DNA from: Bacteroidales bacterium UBA4814
Lineage (GTDB): Bacteria > Bacteroidota > Bacteroidia > Bacteroidales > UBA7960
Direction of reading: 5' to 3'
NCBI GenBank assembly: GCA_002402465.1
Contig: DHFW01000043.1
Span: 1 to 57,998, forward strand
DNA length: 57,998 nt
The first letter of the stretch is position 1. The number at the start of each line of letters is the position of its first letter. Made by a program: the position numbers and the translations under genes. The notes beneath the pieces are model-generated. The model saw only the letters and a program-made list of their open reading frames with translations. It ran no database searches and was not told where the DNA came from. Positions 18,152 to 27,811 of this stretch are shown here, one piece after another.

Positions 18152-19459
18152 TTATGAAATATTCGGGGTTTTCTTGAGCAGGTTTTCGTATATGTCCTTC
18201 ACTTTTTTCCCGGCCTGGCCCCATTTAATGCTTTCTACCTCTTCCTTGCCGCATTCCTTAAACATTTCGGGCAGGGACTTGTAGTGCAGCAAGCCGTATA
18301 TGGCATCGGCCATGGCATCGATATCCCAAAAGTCGATTTTAATGGCATATTTTAGCACTTCGGCCACACCCGATTGTTTTGAAATAATTACGGGCACATT
18401 GGAGCGCATGGCTTCCAGCGGAGAAATGCCAAAAGGTTCTGATACGGATGGCATCACATATACGTCGCTCATGCCGAACATTTTGTCCACATCGTCGCCT
18501 TTAAGAAAGCCAGTAAAGTGGAATTTGGTGGCTATTCCGAGGCTTGCCACGCGGCGGATCATTTTTGGCAACAGGTCGCCGCTTCCTGCCATTACAAATC
18601 TTACGTTGGGGTCGCGCTTCAGCACTTTATGGGCAGCTTCGATAAAGTACTCGGGGCCTTTCTGGAAAGTGATGCGCCCCAGGAAGGTGACGATCTTTTC
18701 GTCCACTTTTTTCCCGGCTTCCAGAAACTGACTGGGGGTTGCGGGCTCCACTCCGTTGTGCACCGTAATCACTTTTTCGGGTGAAATGCCGTAGCGGTTT
18801 ATCACCACATTGCGAGTAAGATTGCTCACGGCCACCACCATGTCAGCAGCCTCCATTCCGGCCCTTTCAATGTCGTAAACAAGTTGGTTTACGTTTTCGC
18901 CTGAGCGGTCGAACTCTGTGGCATGCATATGCACCACCAGGGGCTTGCCGCTGATGCGCTTGGCCTCGGCACCAGCCATGTAAGTGAGCCAGTCGTGCGA
19001 GTGAATAATGTCGAACTGATGTTGACGGGCTACCTCTGCACCAACCAAAGCATAGCGTTTCACCTCTTCCATGAGGTTTTTTCCGTAACCTCCCTGGAAG
19101 GTGTACTTATGAGTTTTTATGCTAAGCTGATCGGCTTTTACGCCTTTGCTAAGCTGCTCGGTAATACGGAAATATTCCTCGTCATCGGCATAGGGTATGA
19201 GCGTGGAGTCGATTTCAAGGTAGCTGAGTTTTGAGATCATCTCTCTGAACAGTTTGTCTTTAATGTCGATTAACACATCGGAGGCATTTACCAGCCTGAT
19301 GTTTTGGGTTTCTTCATCGCCCCAGGCTTTAGGAACCACAAAAATGATCTTCACATCATGCTTCATCAGGGCTTTGGTCAGGCCGTAACAGGCAGTTCCC
19401 AATCCGCCGGAAATATGGGGAGGAAACTCCCATCCAAACATCAATGCTTTCATATTCAA
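18152..19459 (-). CDS. GT4 family glycosyltransferase of the glycogen locus
   Basis: A 435-residue GT-B fold glycosyltransferase resembling bacterial glycogen/starch synthases: N-terminal MFGWEFPPHISGGLGTACYG with the GGLG nucleotide-sugar loop, IIHSHDWLTYMAG, then TFLGRITFQKGPEYF and MPSVSEPFGISPLEAM in the C-terminal half. It lies between the GDE and GH57 genes, so a role in making or extending alpha-1,4-glucan is likely; donor (ADP- or UDP-glucose) is not determinable. An in-frame ATG two codons in is an alternative start. Confidence 0.9.
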   Translation of the reverse strand: MNMKALMFGWEFPPHISGGLGTACYGLTKALMKHDVKIIFVVPKAWGDEETQNIRLVNASDVLIDIKDKLFREMISKLSYLEIDSTLIPYADDEEYFRITEQLSKGVKADQLSIKTHKYTFQGGYGKNLMEEVKRYALVGAEVARQHQFDIIHSHDWLTYMAGAEAKRISGKPLVVHMHATEFDRSGENVNQLVYDIERAGMEAADMVVAVSNLTRNVVINRYGISPEKVITVHNGVEPATPSQFLEAGKKVDEKIVTFLGRITFQKGPEYFIEAAHKVLKRDPNVRFVMAGSGDLLPKMIRRVASLGIATKFHFTGFLKGDDVDKMFGMSDVYVMPSVSEPFGISPLEAMRSNVPVIISKQSGVAEVLKYAIKIDFWDIDAMADAIYGLLHYKSLPEMFKECGKEEVESIKWGQAGKKVKDIYENLLKKTPNIS

Positions 19460-19490
19460 ATTTTATTATTGAAAAATGAAAATTTTACAT

Positions 19491-21461
19491 CTATCGCTTT
19501 TTTCTTTTGCTTTTAGGGGCATACACCATTTCTGTCAGGTGGTTTATTCTAATAAGTTCAGCCACGCTGGGGGCAAATGAAATGGCTCCTCCTCCTGCAT
19601 GCGGAGGGTCACCATCGTATAGTTCAGAAACGGTGCCTATGCCTTCTTCCATCATGGTTTCTTCAAAGCCGTGATAGAGTGCGCGTATTTCATCGAGGCC
19701 CAGCTCACCATATAGTTTTAAGTAACCTGCAGCATAGTGCCCCAACAACCAGGGCCAGGCAGTTCCCTGGTGAAAGGCGCGGTTACGCTCGGCCTCATTG
19801 CCACTGTAACGGCCTTTATACTGGGCATCTTTTGGCGAGAGGGTGCGCAATCCCCTGGGGGTGAGCAGCTCTTTTCGCACCACGTCAATCACCATTCGGC
19901 GCATTTTTTCATCGAGTGGGCAATAGGGCAATGAAGTGGCAATAACCTGGTTTGGCCGAACCTGAAGACTGGGACCGCTGTCAGTAACATAATCCGACAG
20001 GCAATTGTTCTGGGTGTTCCAGAAAATTTTCGCGAAGGCTTCTCCTATGTTTTTGGCCACCGGGGTCCATTTGTTAATAAAAGCCTGGTTTTTTACGCTT
20101 TCTGCCAGCTCCAGGGCAAATTTCACGGCATTGTACCACAGGGCATTCACTTCTACTACATAGCCAAAGCGAGGGGTAACCGCCTTTCCATTCACCTCGG
20201 CATTCATCCAGGTAAGGTTGGGCGCAGTATGGTCAATATAAATGAGTCCGTTTTCGCGCATGGCAATGCCATTTTCGGTTCCCTGGGCATAGGCTTCCAG
20301 TATGGTTCGAATGTTTTTACCGTGGCTTTTCCAGATTTTTTCCAAGCTTTCGCCGGCCTCGGCGCAGTGCTGCAGAGCCCAGAAATACCAAAGCGAGGTG
20401 TCGGCCGACTCGTAAGAAGTGGCCTGCCCCCTTCCGTATTCAGGAAAAAACGGCCCTTTCATTTCCGATATCATGGTGTTGATGACGGCCTGGCAAGGGC
20501 CTGCCATGCCAGGTTCCAGGCCCAGGCCGGGCAGCGAAATGAAGGTAAAGCGACCCATACGGTCGTACCAGGGGTAACCCGCAACGATGTCGGTTTTTCC
20601 GTCGTGGCGGTATATGAATTGCTGTGCCGAATTGGCCAGGCAGTTTTCGAAGGTGCTGCGAGGAGTGCGCCGTTTGAGCTCAGCATTGAAGAGGCGGGTG
20701 AGCGAAACAGGGTTAATTTGTCGCGTAGAAGCAGAAAAAATGATGCTTTCACCTTTTTTAATGTCTGCTTCAAAAAAACCGGGCACGTAAAGGTCTTCGT
20801 GGTGCTCGTAACCCCGCTCTTTCTCCTGGGTATATTCAAGGTCCTTATACCAATCGGGCACATGGGTATACTCCACGTTTTTTTTCGAGAACTGAAAATA
20901 CAGGTTGGAATAGCCTGCATACATGCGGGTGCGGATTCCGTTGGGAACTTCTTCGTACTTGGTGTCGAGGTCGATGTTTTGTTTGCTGAGCCTGTGCACG
21001 CTCCGGAAGGCCAGGAAAGGCTTAAAGCGCAGACGGGTGGGAGAGTGGGCTTCCACCAGGGTGTATTTGATCAGCACCCGCTGTTCTTCGGTAACAAACA
21101 TGGTTTCTTTGGTCAGCACCACACCGCCTACCCTGATGGTAACCACCGGGATGATGTCGGCGCTGAAATCGCGAACATATTTGTGCCCCTTGGGGTTGTA
21201 GGTACCCGGGTAGCGGTTGACGCCGATGTTAAACTCCGCATGGTGCTGAATAATGGTTTCATCCACTTTTGAAAGCAAAACGTGGTTGTCGCCATCCAAG
21301 GTTGGCTGCGGGCAAATCAGCAAGCCGTGATACTTCCTGGTGTTGCAGCCGATTATAGTAGTGCAGGAGAAGGAGCCCGCACGGTTCGAACGGATCATCT
21401 CCTTGTTTAGCGAATATTCAAGATTGATCAGTTGGCTTTTGTCAAACTTAATATATCCCAT
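19491..21461 (-). CDS. Glycogen debranching enzyme (amylo-alpha-1,6-glucosidase)
   Basis: Hydrolyses alpha-1,6 branch stubs left by phosphorylase. The 656 residues comprise an N-terminal beta-rich GDE domain (about 15-260; GCNTRKYHGLLICP) and a C-terminal alpha/alpha toroid (about 290-640). The toroid shows AGYPWYDRMGRFTFISLPGL, ESADTSLWYFWAL, VNALWYNAVKFALEL and FHQGTAWPWLLGHY. It is the promoter-proximal gene of the minus-strand glycogen series and has a -7 box 62 bp upstream. A basic SKRKKR end closes the protein. Confidence 0.94.
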   Translation of the reverse strand: MGYIKFDKSQLINLEYSLNKEMIRSNRAGSFSCTTIIGCNTRKYHGLLICPQPTLDGDNHVLLSKVDETIIQHHAEFNIGVNRYPGTYNPKGHKYVRDFSADIIPVVTIRVGGVVLTKETMFVTEEQRVLIKYTLVEAHSPTRLRFKPFLAFRSVHRLSKQNIDLDTKYEEVPNGIRTRMYAGYSNLYFQFSKKNVEYTHVPDWYKDLEYTQEKERGYEHHEDLYVPGFFEADIKKGESIIFSASTRQINPVSLTRLFNAELKRRTPRSTFENCLANSAQQFIYRHDGKTDIVAGYPWYDRMGRFTFISLPGLGLEPGMAGPCQAVINTMISEMKGPFFPEYGRGQATSYESADTSLWYFWALQHCAEAGESLEKIWKSHGKNIRTILEAYAQGTENGIAMRENGLIYIDHTAPNLTWMNAEVNGKAVTPRFGYVVEVNALWYNAVKFALELAESVKNQAFINKWTPVAKNIGEAFAKIFWNTQNNCLSDYVTDSGPSLQVRPNQVIATSLPYCPLDEKMRRMVIDVVRKELLTPRGLRTLSPKDAQYKGRYSGNEAERNRAFHQGTAWPWLLGHYAAGYLKLYGELGLDEIRALYHGFEETMMEEGIGTVSELYDGDPPHAGGGAISFAPSVAELIRINHLTEMVYAPKSKRKKR

Positions 21462-21522
21462 GTTTCAAGAAATTTTTTAGGAAATTTTAGAAAGGCAGGG
21501 CACCAAAATATGCCGTATGGAA

Positions 21523-21530
21523 CAAATTTA
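21523..21530 (-). promoter_or_regulatory. Bacteroidota -7 box of the glycogen locus
   Basis: TAAATTTG on the minus strand matches TAnnTTTG; a TTG lies 16 bases further upstream, slightly close for the -33 element. It would drive GDE and probably the GT4, GH57 and phosphorylase genes that follow. Confidence 0.5.
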
Positions 21531-21614
21531 CAGATTTTTTTTAATTCAATTTTTTATTCATCCGAATTAAGATATATTTAATATGGCAGCTTTGATTTTT
21601 TTCTTTCAAGAAAC

Positions 21615-21645
21615 AAAAAAAGCCGCCTTGGCTGCAGACGGCTTT
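21615..21645 (-). terminator. Terminator after the 265-residue membrane protein gene
   Basis: AAAGCCGTC and GGCGGCTTT pair (one T-G wobble) around a nine-base loop and are followed on the minus strand by seven T residues. It separates the membrane-protein gene from the glycogen locus. Confidence 0.85.
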
Positions 21646-21666
21646 TGAATTCATTACCTGAAAAGC

Positions 21667-22464
21667 TTAGTTCATACCTTCCTGGGTAAAGTCTATTTCC
21701 GAGCCAAGCAAGCTATGGGGTATCATATATGCAATAAGGGTGACTACTGCGGCAGTGATCACCCACCAACGGTTGTAAGGGTTTTTGCGTACCTTAATAA
21801 AGGCAAACAGCCAGAACAGGAACATGACCAGGGTTTTGTTGTCGGTAAGGTCGGTTCCGAAAGGCCAGCCTGTCCAGAAATCGCCGAAGGCAAATTTTTG
21901 AACGATAGGGCCAAAAAACAGTCCTCCGGCAAAGAGCAGTAAAAGCGTAGCCAGGGTCATGCCATAGGTTTTTTCTTTAAAAATGGCTGCCAGGCCCGTT
22001 CGTGTGCTCAGGAAAATGGCCGCAAACATAAGCATTATGTGCGGAATCATGGCCCGGGCAGGCACGTCGTTTCTAAACCTGATTACAATGGGATCGGCGG
22101 TTAAAACGGCTTCTTCGCCACCATAGGTCAGGATTATCTGGTAGGCCACCTTTCCGGCAGCAGGCTGCTGCGGGATGTAGGCTATGAGTTGGTCGTCCTC
22201 GCGAACCATAGGGGCGGTAGTCCATTCATCATGGCTTGGGGTGCGCTGGTAGCGGTACACTCCTTCAATTTCTTCGTTGGGTACCGTTACCCTGACGGGG
22301 GCATCTGCAGGCCTGGAAAAGGTTCTTATCAGGCTGTATTCAATGCTTTCGCCGCCAAGCTCCACTTTGCCTTTGGCCGGCTTGGTTGGGCCCGTGTTTC
22401 TCGTGTACATTACGCTGCCCAGGGTTATCAGCAGGGCCAGCAGCCACAGCAGGGTTTTCTTCAT
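21667..22464 (-). CDS. Uncharacterised membrane protein, 265 residues
   Basis: Function not recognised. An N-terminal signal-anchor (KKTLLWLLALLITLGSVMY) precedes an extracytoplasmic beta-rich region to about residue 138. That region holds PVRVTVPNEEIEGVYRYQR and YQIILTYGGEEAV, suggesting an Ig-like fold. About four membrane helices follow (roughly 143-157, 170-188, 205-225, 233-250). It is closed by its own terminator. The domain order suggests a membrane-tethered sensor or carrier; nothing nearby fixes a role. Confidence 0.75.
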   Translation of the reverse strand: MKKTLLWLLALLITLGSVMYTRNTGPTKPAKGKVELGGESIEYSLIRTFSRPADAPVRVTVPNEEIEGVYRYQRTPSHDEWTTAPMVREDDQLIAYIPQQPAAGKVAYQIILTYGGEEAVLTADPIVIRFRNDVPARAMIPHIMLMFAAIFLSTRTGLAAIFKEKTYGMTLATLLLLFAGGLFFGPIVQKFAFGDFWTGWPFGTDLTDNKTLVMFLFWLFAFIKVRKNPYNRWWVITAAVVTLIAYMIPHSLLGSEIDFTQEGMN

Positions 22465-22573
22465 TTGATCTGTTTGTATTTAGTTTTACATTTGATCGTT
22501 TTTTGAAGGGAGCAAAGTAACGGAAAATGCTCAAAAACTGACTGAAAAAATTTTATATGCAAATAGTATGCTT

Positions 22574-23227
22574 CTAAAGTATTTTTTCAAAGTAGGGTTC
22601 AGGTATGGCGGCTTTTCCTTTCACAAACCCCATATGCCTGAGATAATCTGCATGTTTTTTGTTCTTTGCCGGACTAACAATTCGCTGCACTCCCATACTT
22701 TTAAAATACCCGGCATTTTTCTTAAAAAGGAAATGGCCCGGTTTCATATCTCGATATTCTGGAATAACAAAGTCCAGGTCAACCTGCATTTCATCGTTAT
22801 TGATATGCCCCAGGAAAATGCCAGCTACGGCAGCATTTCGCAAAACAAGCAAAGATAAGGGGTGCTCTCTTTTTTCAAGAATATACTTTTTTCGCTCGTC
22901 AAAATCAGGAAAAAATTTGATGATTTCGTCATGGTAATAATCCATGAAATATTTCAAATAGGGATTGTCGTGTTGAATGGCAATCAGTTTAAAAGCGTCT
23001 TTGCGCGAATAAATGGAAAAGAGGTAGTAAATATTCACGAATACAATGAAAAGGTTCAGCAAACCCACCGGAAGTGAGCCAATGGCAAAGCCATAGAAAG
23101 AAAAGACCGCCGAACCGGCCAGGTTGAGCCATCGTAGCCTGATTATTGAACTCATGGTCAGCGAAATGGCTACCACCACTGAGGCAATGTAGCCTATCCA
23201 TTCGAGCAGGGGGATATTTAAAAACAT
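22574..23227 (-). CDS. YgjV-like membrane domain fused to a GNAT-like domain
   Basis: A 217-residue protein whose first about 75 residues form three hydrophobic helices resembling the YgjV inner-membrane family (LEWIGYIASVVVAISLTMSS, GSLPVGLLNLFIVFVNIYYL). The remaining about 110-217 looks like a GNAT acyltransferase fold, with FVIPEYRDMKPGHFLF in the motif A position and FKSMGVQRIV, YLRHMGF near the end. Substrate is unknown. It lies 23 bp downstream of the GH3 fusion gene on the same strand. Confidence 0.7.
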   Translation of the reverse strand: MFLNIPLLEWIGYIASVVVAISLTMSSIIRLRWLNLAGSAVFSFYGFAIGSLPVGLLNLFIVFVNIYYLFSIYSRKDAFKLIAIQHDNPYLKYFMDYYHDEIIKFFPDFDERKKYILEKREHPLSLLVLRNAAVAGIFLGHINNDEMQVDLDFVIPEYRDMKPGHFLFKKNAGYFKSMGVQRIVSPAKNKKHADYLRHMGFVKGKAAIPEPYFEKIL

Positions 23228-23250
23228 GACATTCAGGTTTTAATAAATAA

Positions 23251-26244
23251 TTAATGAATGTTTGACAAAGCCGTTGGTTTGGAATTTTCGATGGCATCGT
23301 AAATGGCCTGGTGAATGGCGTTTCGTATGTCGAGCTGAATTATTTTCCGGTTGGAAGGATAGGGAAAAGTCCGGTTCGAAACAAAAACGTACACCAGGTT
23401 TTCGCTGGGGTCGGCCCAGGCATAGGTGCCCGTAAATCCGCTGTGTCCAAAACTAAGCGGGGATGCTGATTCGCATGCCGGGCTTCCCTGTGCGGGGGTA
23501 ATGGCTGGTTTGTCGAAGCCCAGCCCTCGCCGGTTCTGGTTTCCGGCAAACTGCACCCGTGTAAACTCGCGCAGGGTTTCCGGTTGAATGTATTGCTGCC
23601 CGCCATATTGCCCGCCCTGCAAAAACATTTGCATGAGCACGGCTATGTCGAAGGCATTGGAAAACAATCCGGCATGCCCTGCCACGCCTCCCATTAGTGC
23701 CGCGGCCGGGTCGTTCACATATCCTTGAAGCAGTTGCTTGCGAAAAAGGGTGTCAATTTCGGTAGGCACAAGCCGTGCGGCAGGAAACTTATTCAGAGGG
23801 TTGAACGTAGTGGTTGAAAGCCCCATTGGCTCATAAAAGGTCTTTTCGGCATACTGATCGAGCGGCAAGCCGGTTTGCTCGTAGATCATTTCACCCAGCA
23901 GAATAAATCCCAGGTCGCTGTAAACATATCGGCGCCGGGGCTGCAAGGGCGAGTCCATGATTTGTTGAAAAATAGAATCGCGAAAGCTTGCCAGCAAGTA
24001 TAAATCGGAAGCCACTTTTACTGAATATTGGGCAGAATAGCGGTTGCTGTAATACCCGGGCTTGTATTCTCCTTTTTCGAGGGTGTTGCTCTGAAACGAG
24101 ATCCAGGCCCTAAATCTGCCCTGGTGCGCCAGCAGGTCGCGCATACCGATTTTTGCCTTGTTGCTGCCTTTCAGCAGGGGCAGGTAATCGCCAATATTTT
24201 TATGAATGTTTATTTTTTTCTCATCTGCCAGGCGCATAACCGATGCAGTGGTTGCTGCAATTTTTGTGAGGCTTGCCAGGTCATAAATATCAGTGAGCTC
24301 CACCGGATCGTCCGAAAAATAGGTTTTGTGGCCAAAGGCTTTATGGTAGATTAGTTTGCCATCGCGAATTACGGCGATCTGACATCCGGGATAAGCCATG
24401 CTGTCTATTCCCATTCTGGCAATGCTGTCAACGGCCAGCAGAAAATGGGGTTGTATGCCGGCGTCTTCGGGATTGGCAAACTCCACCCTGAAATTGTCAA
24501 GGGTGTTAAATCCTTTGTAAACGGGGAAGTAAGGAGGGGCCGATACAGGCAACCTTCCTCTGGCAGCCACCCCACCAAAAATTAACTGCGCGGCAGCTTC
24601 TTCGAAATGCTTTCCATCCTGGTAAGCTATTACAATTCCTTTAAGCTTCAGGGCATCGGCCCCGAAAGAAATAAGGCTGTAGGGATTGGCAAAAATACTG
24701 AGAATCACGTCCTGATGGTCGGCCAGGTTGTTGATAAACTCAATGTTGGCACGGCTGATGCCGTAGTTGCGGGTTAAGCTGTTGCTGTTACGGTGCAGGC
24801 CCACTATTACCAAGTCGAATTCTTTTAGCCAGCCAAGCATTTGCAACGATTGCTCGCTTGTGTGGGCTTTAGGCAGGCTGAATTGCTGCACCCTGGCATA
24901 GTTGCCCAGCATGGCCTGAAAAGGATTGCCTGCAGGGGCTCCAATAGAAAGCACGGCAATTTTTTGTGCAGCAATGTTCTTTATAGGAACGATTTCGTTT
25001 TCGTTGCGAACCAGGGTCATGGCGGCTTTTGCCAGGTTGCTGTTCAATACTTCAGCTTCCCGGCTGTTCAGATCATCCAGCAGGTGCTCAGTGCTCAGCG
25101 GTTTCATTTTGTCAAGCCCCACCATCTGCTTGTAGTAGAGCACCTTTCTAACGCGCTGGTCAATCACTTCAGCAGTGAGTTGTCCGCTTTCGACAGCTCT
25201 TTTTATGGTGCGGACGGCCGCCCCAAAGTCGAGAGGTATCATAAGCAGGTCGTTCCCGGCAAACAAAGCCTGCAGTTCAAGTTCGCCGGGTTTGAAAAAG
25301 TTAGTTACCCCTTTCATGTCGAGGGCATCGGTCATAACCAGCCCCTTAAACCCAAGTTCATTTTTCAAAAGCTCATCAACCACCTTAGCCGACAATGAAG
25401 ATGCCCGGTTTTTTTGAGGCTCCAGGGCGGGTATTTCCAGGTGCCCGACCATTACACCATGCAAGCCTTTCTCAATTAGGCGACTGAAGGGGTAGATATG
25501 AATGCTGTCGAGCACTTCCCGGCTCTGATCGAGACGGGGCAATGTGTGATGGGAGTCGAGCTGGGTGTCGCCATGCCCTGGAAAATGTTTTGCTGTGGCA
25601 ATAATTCCGGCATCCTGCAGGCCCCTCATGTAAGCCAGGCCTTTTTGTGCTACGTTGTGGCGGCTTTCGCCGAAGGAGCGAAAATTGATTACAGGGTTGC
25701 GCGGATCGTTATTTACATCGAGCACGGGAGCAAAACTTATATGTACACCGAGTCTTTTGAGCTGCTTACCTGCTTCGAACCCCATTTGGTAAACCAGGTG
25801 CTCGCCGGCAATGGCCCCCATGGTGAGATGGTTGGGAAAAGCGATTACGCTGTCCAGGCGCATGGCCGGACCCCATTCGGCATCCATGCTTACCAACAGC
25901 GGGGTAAGGGCTGCAGCTTGCAAGCGGTTGGTAATTTGCACTTGTCGTACCGGCCCGCCTTTGTAAAACATAATGCCCCCCGGATTCCATTCACGAATCT
26001 GTCTTTCCAGGCGGTTGTAGTAATCGCGCCCCTGGTCGGTATGCACACCTATAACAATGAGTTGTGCAATACGCTGATCCAGGCTGAGCGTGGAAAGTAC
26101 CGAATCGACCCAAGGTGTGCTAAAGCCGTCCTGCCATGGAATTTCACTGACTGGAAGCAGAGGCTCAGGCTGTGGATCAGGCATTTGAACAGAAAGAAAA
26201 AGAAATGAAACGAGGGCAAGAAAATATATGGAAAAATTACGCAT
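23251..26244 (-). CDS. GH3 beta-N-acetylglucosaminidase-serine hydrolase fusion
   Basis: A 997-residue exported enzyme. After a signal peptide (MRNFSIYFLALVSFLFLSV) the GH3 part (about 30-560) shows KHFPGHGDTQLDSHHTLP, the NagZ-type His/Asp acid-base loop, and MTDALDMKGV with the catalytic Asp. The C-terminal part (about 590-970) is a class C beta-lactamase/esterase-like domain with the SLTK catalytic tetrad motif (YDLASLTKIA) and YSDLGFILLGEM. The pairing suggests cell-wall glycan and peptide or ester processing in the periplasm. The -7 box at 26287-26294 overlaps a longer in-frame start at 26289, so the ATG at 26244 is used. Confidence 0.92.
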   Translation of the reverse strand: MRNFSIYFLALVSFLFLSVQMPDPQPEPLLPVSEIPWQDGFSTPWVDSVLSTLSLDQRIAQLIVIGVHTDQGRDYYNRLERQIREWNPGGIMFYKGGPVRQVQITNRLQAAALTPLLVSMDAEWGPAMRLDSVIAFPNHLTMGAIAGEHLVYQMGFEAGKQLKRLGVHISFAPVLDVNNDPRNPVINFRSFGESRHNVAQKGLAYMRGLQDAGIIATAKHFPGHGDTQLDSHHTLPRLDQSREVLDSIHIYPFSRLIEKGLHGVMVGHLEIPALEPQKNRASSLSAKVVDELLKNELGFKGLVMTDALDMKGVTNFFKPGELELQALFAGNDLLMIPLDFGAAVRTIKRAVESGQLTAEVIDQRVRKVLYYKQMVGLDKMKPLSTEHLLDDLNSREAEVLNSNLAKAAMTLVRNENEIVPIKNIAAQKIAVLSIGAPAGNPFQAMLGNYARVQQFSLPKAHTSEQSLQMLGWLKEFDLVIVGLHRNSNSLTRNYGISRANIEFINNLADHQDVILSIFANPYSLISFGADALKLKGIVIAYQDGKHFEEAAAQLIFGGVAARGRLPVSAPPYFPVYKGFNTLDNFRVEFANPEDAGIQPHFLLAVDSIARMGIDSMAYPGCQIAVIRDGKLIYHKAFGHKTYFSDDPVELTDIYDLASLTKIAATTASVMRLADEKKINIHKNIGDYLPLLKGSNKAKIGMRDLLAHQGRFRAWISFQSNTLEKGEYKPGYYSNRYSAQYSVKVASDLYLLASFRDSIFQQIMDSPLQPRRRYVYSDLGFILLGEMIYEQTGLPLDQYAEKTFYEPMGLSTTTFNPLNKFPAARLVPTEIDTLFRKQLLQGYVNDPAAALMGGVAGHAGLFSNAFDIAVLMQMFLQGGQYGGQQYIQPETLREFTRVQFAGNQNRRGLGFDKPAITPAQGSPACESASPLSFGHSGFTGTYAWADPSENLVYVFVSNRTFPYPSNRKIIQLDIRNAIHQAIYDAIENSKPTALSNIH

Positions 26245-26286
26245 TTCTGAGACAAAAACAAGTTTAAAACTCCGGATATCTGTCTG

Positions 26287-26294
26287 CAAATATA
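26287..26294 (-). promoter_or_regulatory. Bacteroidota -7 box of the GH3 fusion gene
   Basis: TATATTTG on the minus strand, an exact TAnnTTTG match, about 43 bp before the chosen ATG. Confidence 0.65.
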
Positions 26295-26435
26295 AGGGAA
26301 TCTCGGGCTTTGGAGAAGAAACTTATGGGGATGGATGAAGAAAAAAGTCGGAAGCCTTGAACCCTGACGACTTATGACAGGCTTGAACATTTAACCCTAA
26401 ACCCCAACCGAATTGCTGGTAACGGTGAGCTCATG

Positions 26436-26462
26436 ATCCGCTGGTTAGCGGAGATTAAACCC
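26436..26462 (-). repeat. REP-like palindrome, copy A
   Basis: CCGCTGGTTAGCGG (arms CCGCT/AGCGG) within a 27-bp unit that recurs inverted at 43369-43395 with 25 of 27 matches. Located just past the MATE gene's stop codon. Flanking telomere-like GGTTTAGGGTT text also recurs near the second copy. Confidence 0.7.
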
Positions 26463-26473
26463 CAATAATCCTT

Positions 26474-27811
26474 CTAAACCACCAGTTCTTTCCACTTACC
26501 GCGCTTTAGGTAAATGAAAGCGAATAATCCCAGGAGGGAGTAATACAACACTTCCACAAACCAAACGCTACTGGCCGGGGCATTAAATCCGGTTGCCAGC
26601 ACAAAGGCAAAGAGCAGATACAGGGCAATGCTGATGATTTCAATGCGGAGGGCGGTGCTGGTTTTTCCTGTTCCCGATAGGGTGCTGAATATAATCATAC
26701 TCACTGAAAAGGCAATCAAAGCCAGGGTTATCACTCTCAGCAAAGGAATGGTAGCCTCGGTGAGTTCAGGATTTTCGGTAAAGAAAGAAATAATTTGCCT
26801 TGGGAAGAAAATAATAAACTGCACCATAAACAGGTTGGCTAATACGCTAATGGTCAGTATTTTTTTCATAATGGGAATTACTTCTTCCGTTTTTCCCTGC
26901 CCAATGATATTGCTCACCAGGGTGGTGGTGGCCGAACTCAGTCCCCAAACCGGGATCATCAGCAGCATATACACGCTTCGAGTAATATTTGAGGCTGCCA
27001 GGGCGGTTTCACCAATTTGCTCAAGAATCATGAAAAAAACAAACCAGGCCGAAAAGGAAATAAAATACTGCCACATGACTGGTGTGGCCATTTTAAAAAT
27101 GCTTTGGTATAAGCGGCGCTTGGTCTTTTGAAAGCGGAAAAGCCTGAAGGAGGCAATGTTTTTGCTTTTTACCGACCAGAACAGGTAAAATCCGAAGGTA
27201 ATAAACTCGGCCAGGTTGGTGGCCAGGGCTGCCCCGGCGATGCCCATGGCAGGCAAGCCCAGATTGCCGAAAATTAATCCGTAATCGAGCACCACATTGC
27301 TGAGTGCCATAACAATGGTGGCTGCCGAAACAATACGGGTGCGCACTATCCCAACATAAAAGGAGTTGAAAACGATAATCAGAAACCCGAAAAAGTAACC
27401 GAAGCGTCGGTAACTGATAAACACCAGGCTTTCTTTAAGGATGGCCGGGGAGCTAATAAACTTACTCAAAAGAGCTGGTGCTGCCACACTCATGAAAAGG
27501 ATTAGCAGCAATGCCAAAAGCAGCATAAAATAAAGTCCGTGGTCGAATATGCGGCCGATGTTCCTTAATTTGCCCTCACCGTTGCGGCGGCCGATAAGAA
27601 TTTGCATACCTACCCCGAAACCTGCACCGAACATGACCAGCGTAAGATAAAAAATGCCTCCGATTGCAGCCGCCCCAAGGGTTACCTCACCCAGCCGACC
27701 CAGGAAAGCCGTGTCGATCACTACCATAAGATTTTGGGCCACCAGCCCAATGATAATAGGGTAGGAGATGCTCCAAATACTTCGGTAGGTGTTAGAAACG
27801 CTTGTTGTCAT
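26474..27811 (-). CDS. MATE family efflux transporter
   Basis: Cation-coupled multidrug or metabolite exporter of the inner membrane. The 445 residues form twelve hydrophobic segments in two similar halves; the N-terminal half has SYPIIIGLVAQNLMVVIDTA and FLGRLGEVTLGAAAIGG, typical of MATE helix 1-2, and the second half begins near ATPVMWQYFISFSAW. The start codon lies inside a TTGTCATTGTTG simple repeat, so an alternative nearby start cannot be excluded. Substrate unknown. Confidence 0.9.
   Translation of the reverse strand: MTTSVSNTYRSIWSISYPIIIGLVAQNLMVVIDTAFLGRLGEVTLGAAAIGGIFYLTLVMFGAGFGVGMQILIGRRNGEGKLRNIGRIFDHGLYFMLLLALLLILFMSVAAPALLSKFISSPAILKESLVFISYRRFGYFFGFLIIVFNSFYVGIVRTRIVSAATIVMALSNVVLDYGLIFGNLGLPAMGIAGAALATNLAEFITFGFYLFWSVKSKNIASFRLFRFQKTKRRLYQSIFKMATPVMWQYFISFSAWFVFFMILEQIGETALAASNITRSVYMLLMIPVWGLSSATTTLVSNIIGQGKTEEVIPIMKKILTISVLANLFMVQFIIFFPRQIISFFTENPELTEATIPLLRVITLALIAFSVSMIIFSTLSGTGKTSTALRIEIISIALYLLFAFVLATGFNAPASSVWFVEVLYYSLLGLFAFIYLKRGKWKELVV

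Noticed and set aside
20229..21272. 347-codon plus-strand open frame inside the debranching-enzyme gene
   Set aside because: It is antisense to a clear GDE gene and shows no domain; long antisense frames are expected here because the sense gene avoids certain codons.
26245..26289. Upstream start of the GH3 fusion at 26289
   Set aside because: The -7 box at 26287-26294 overlaps it and the later ATG gives a proper signal peptide.
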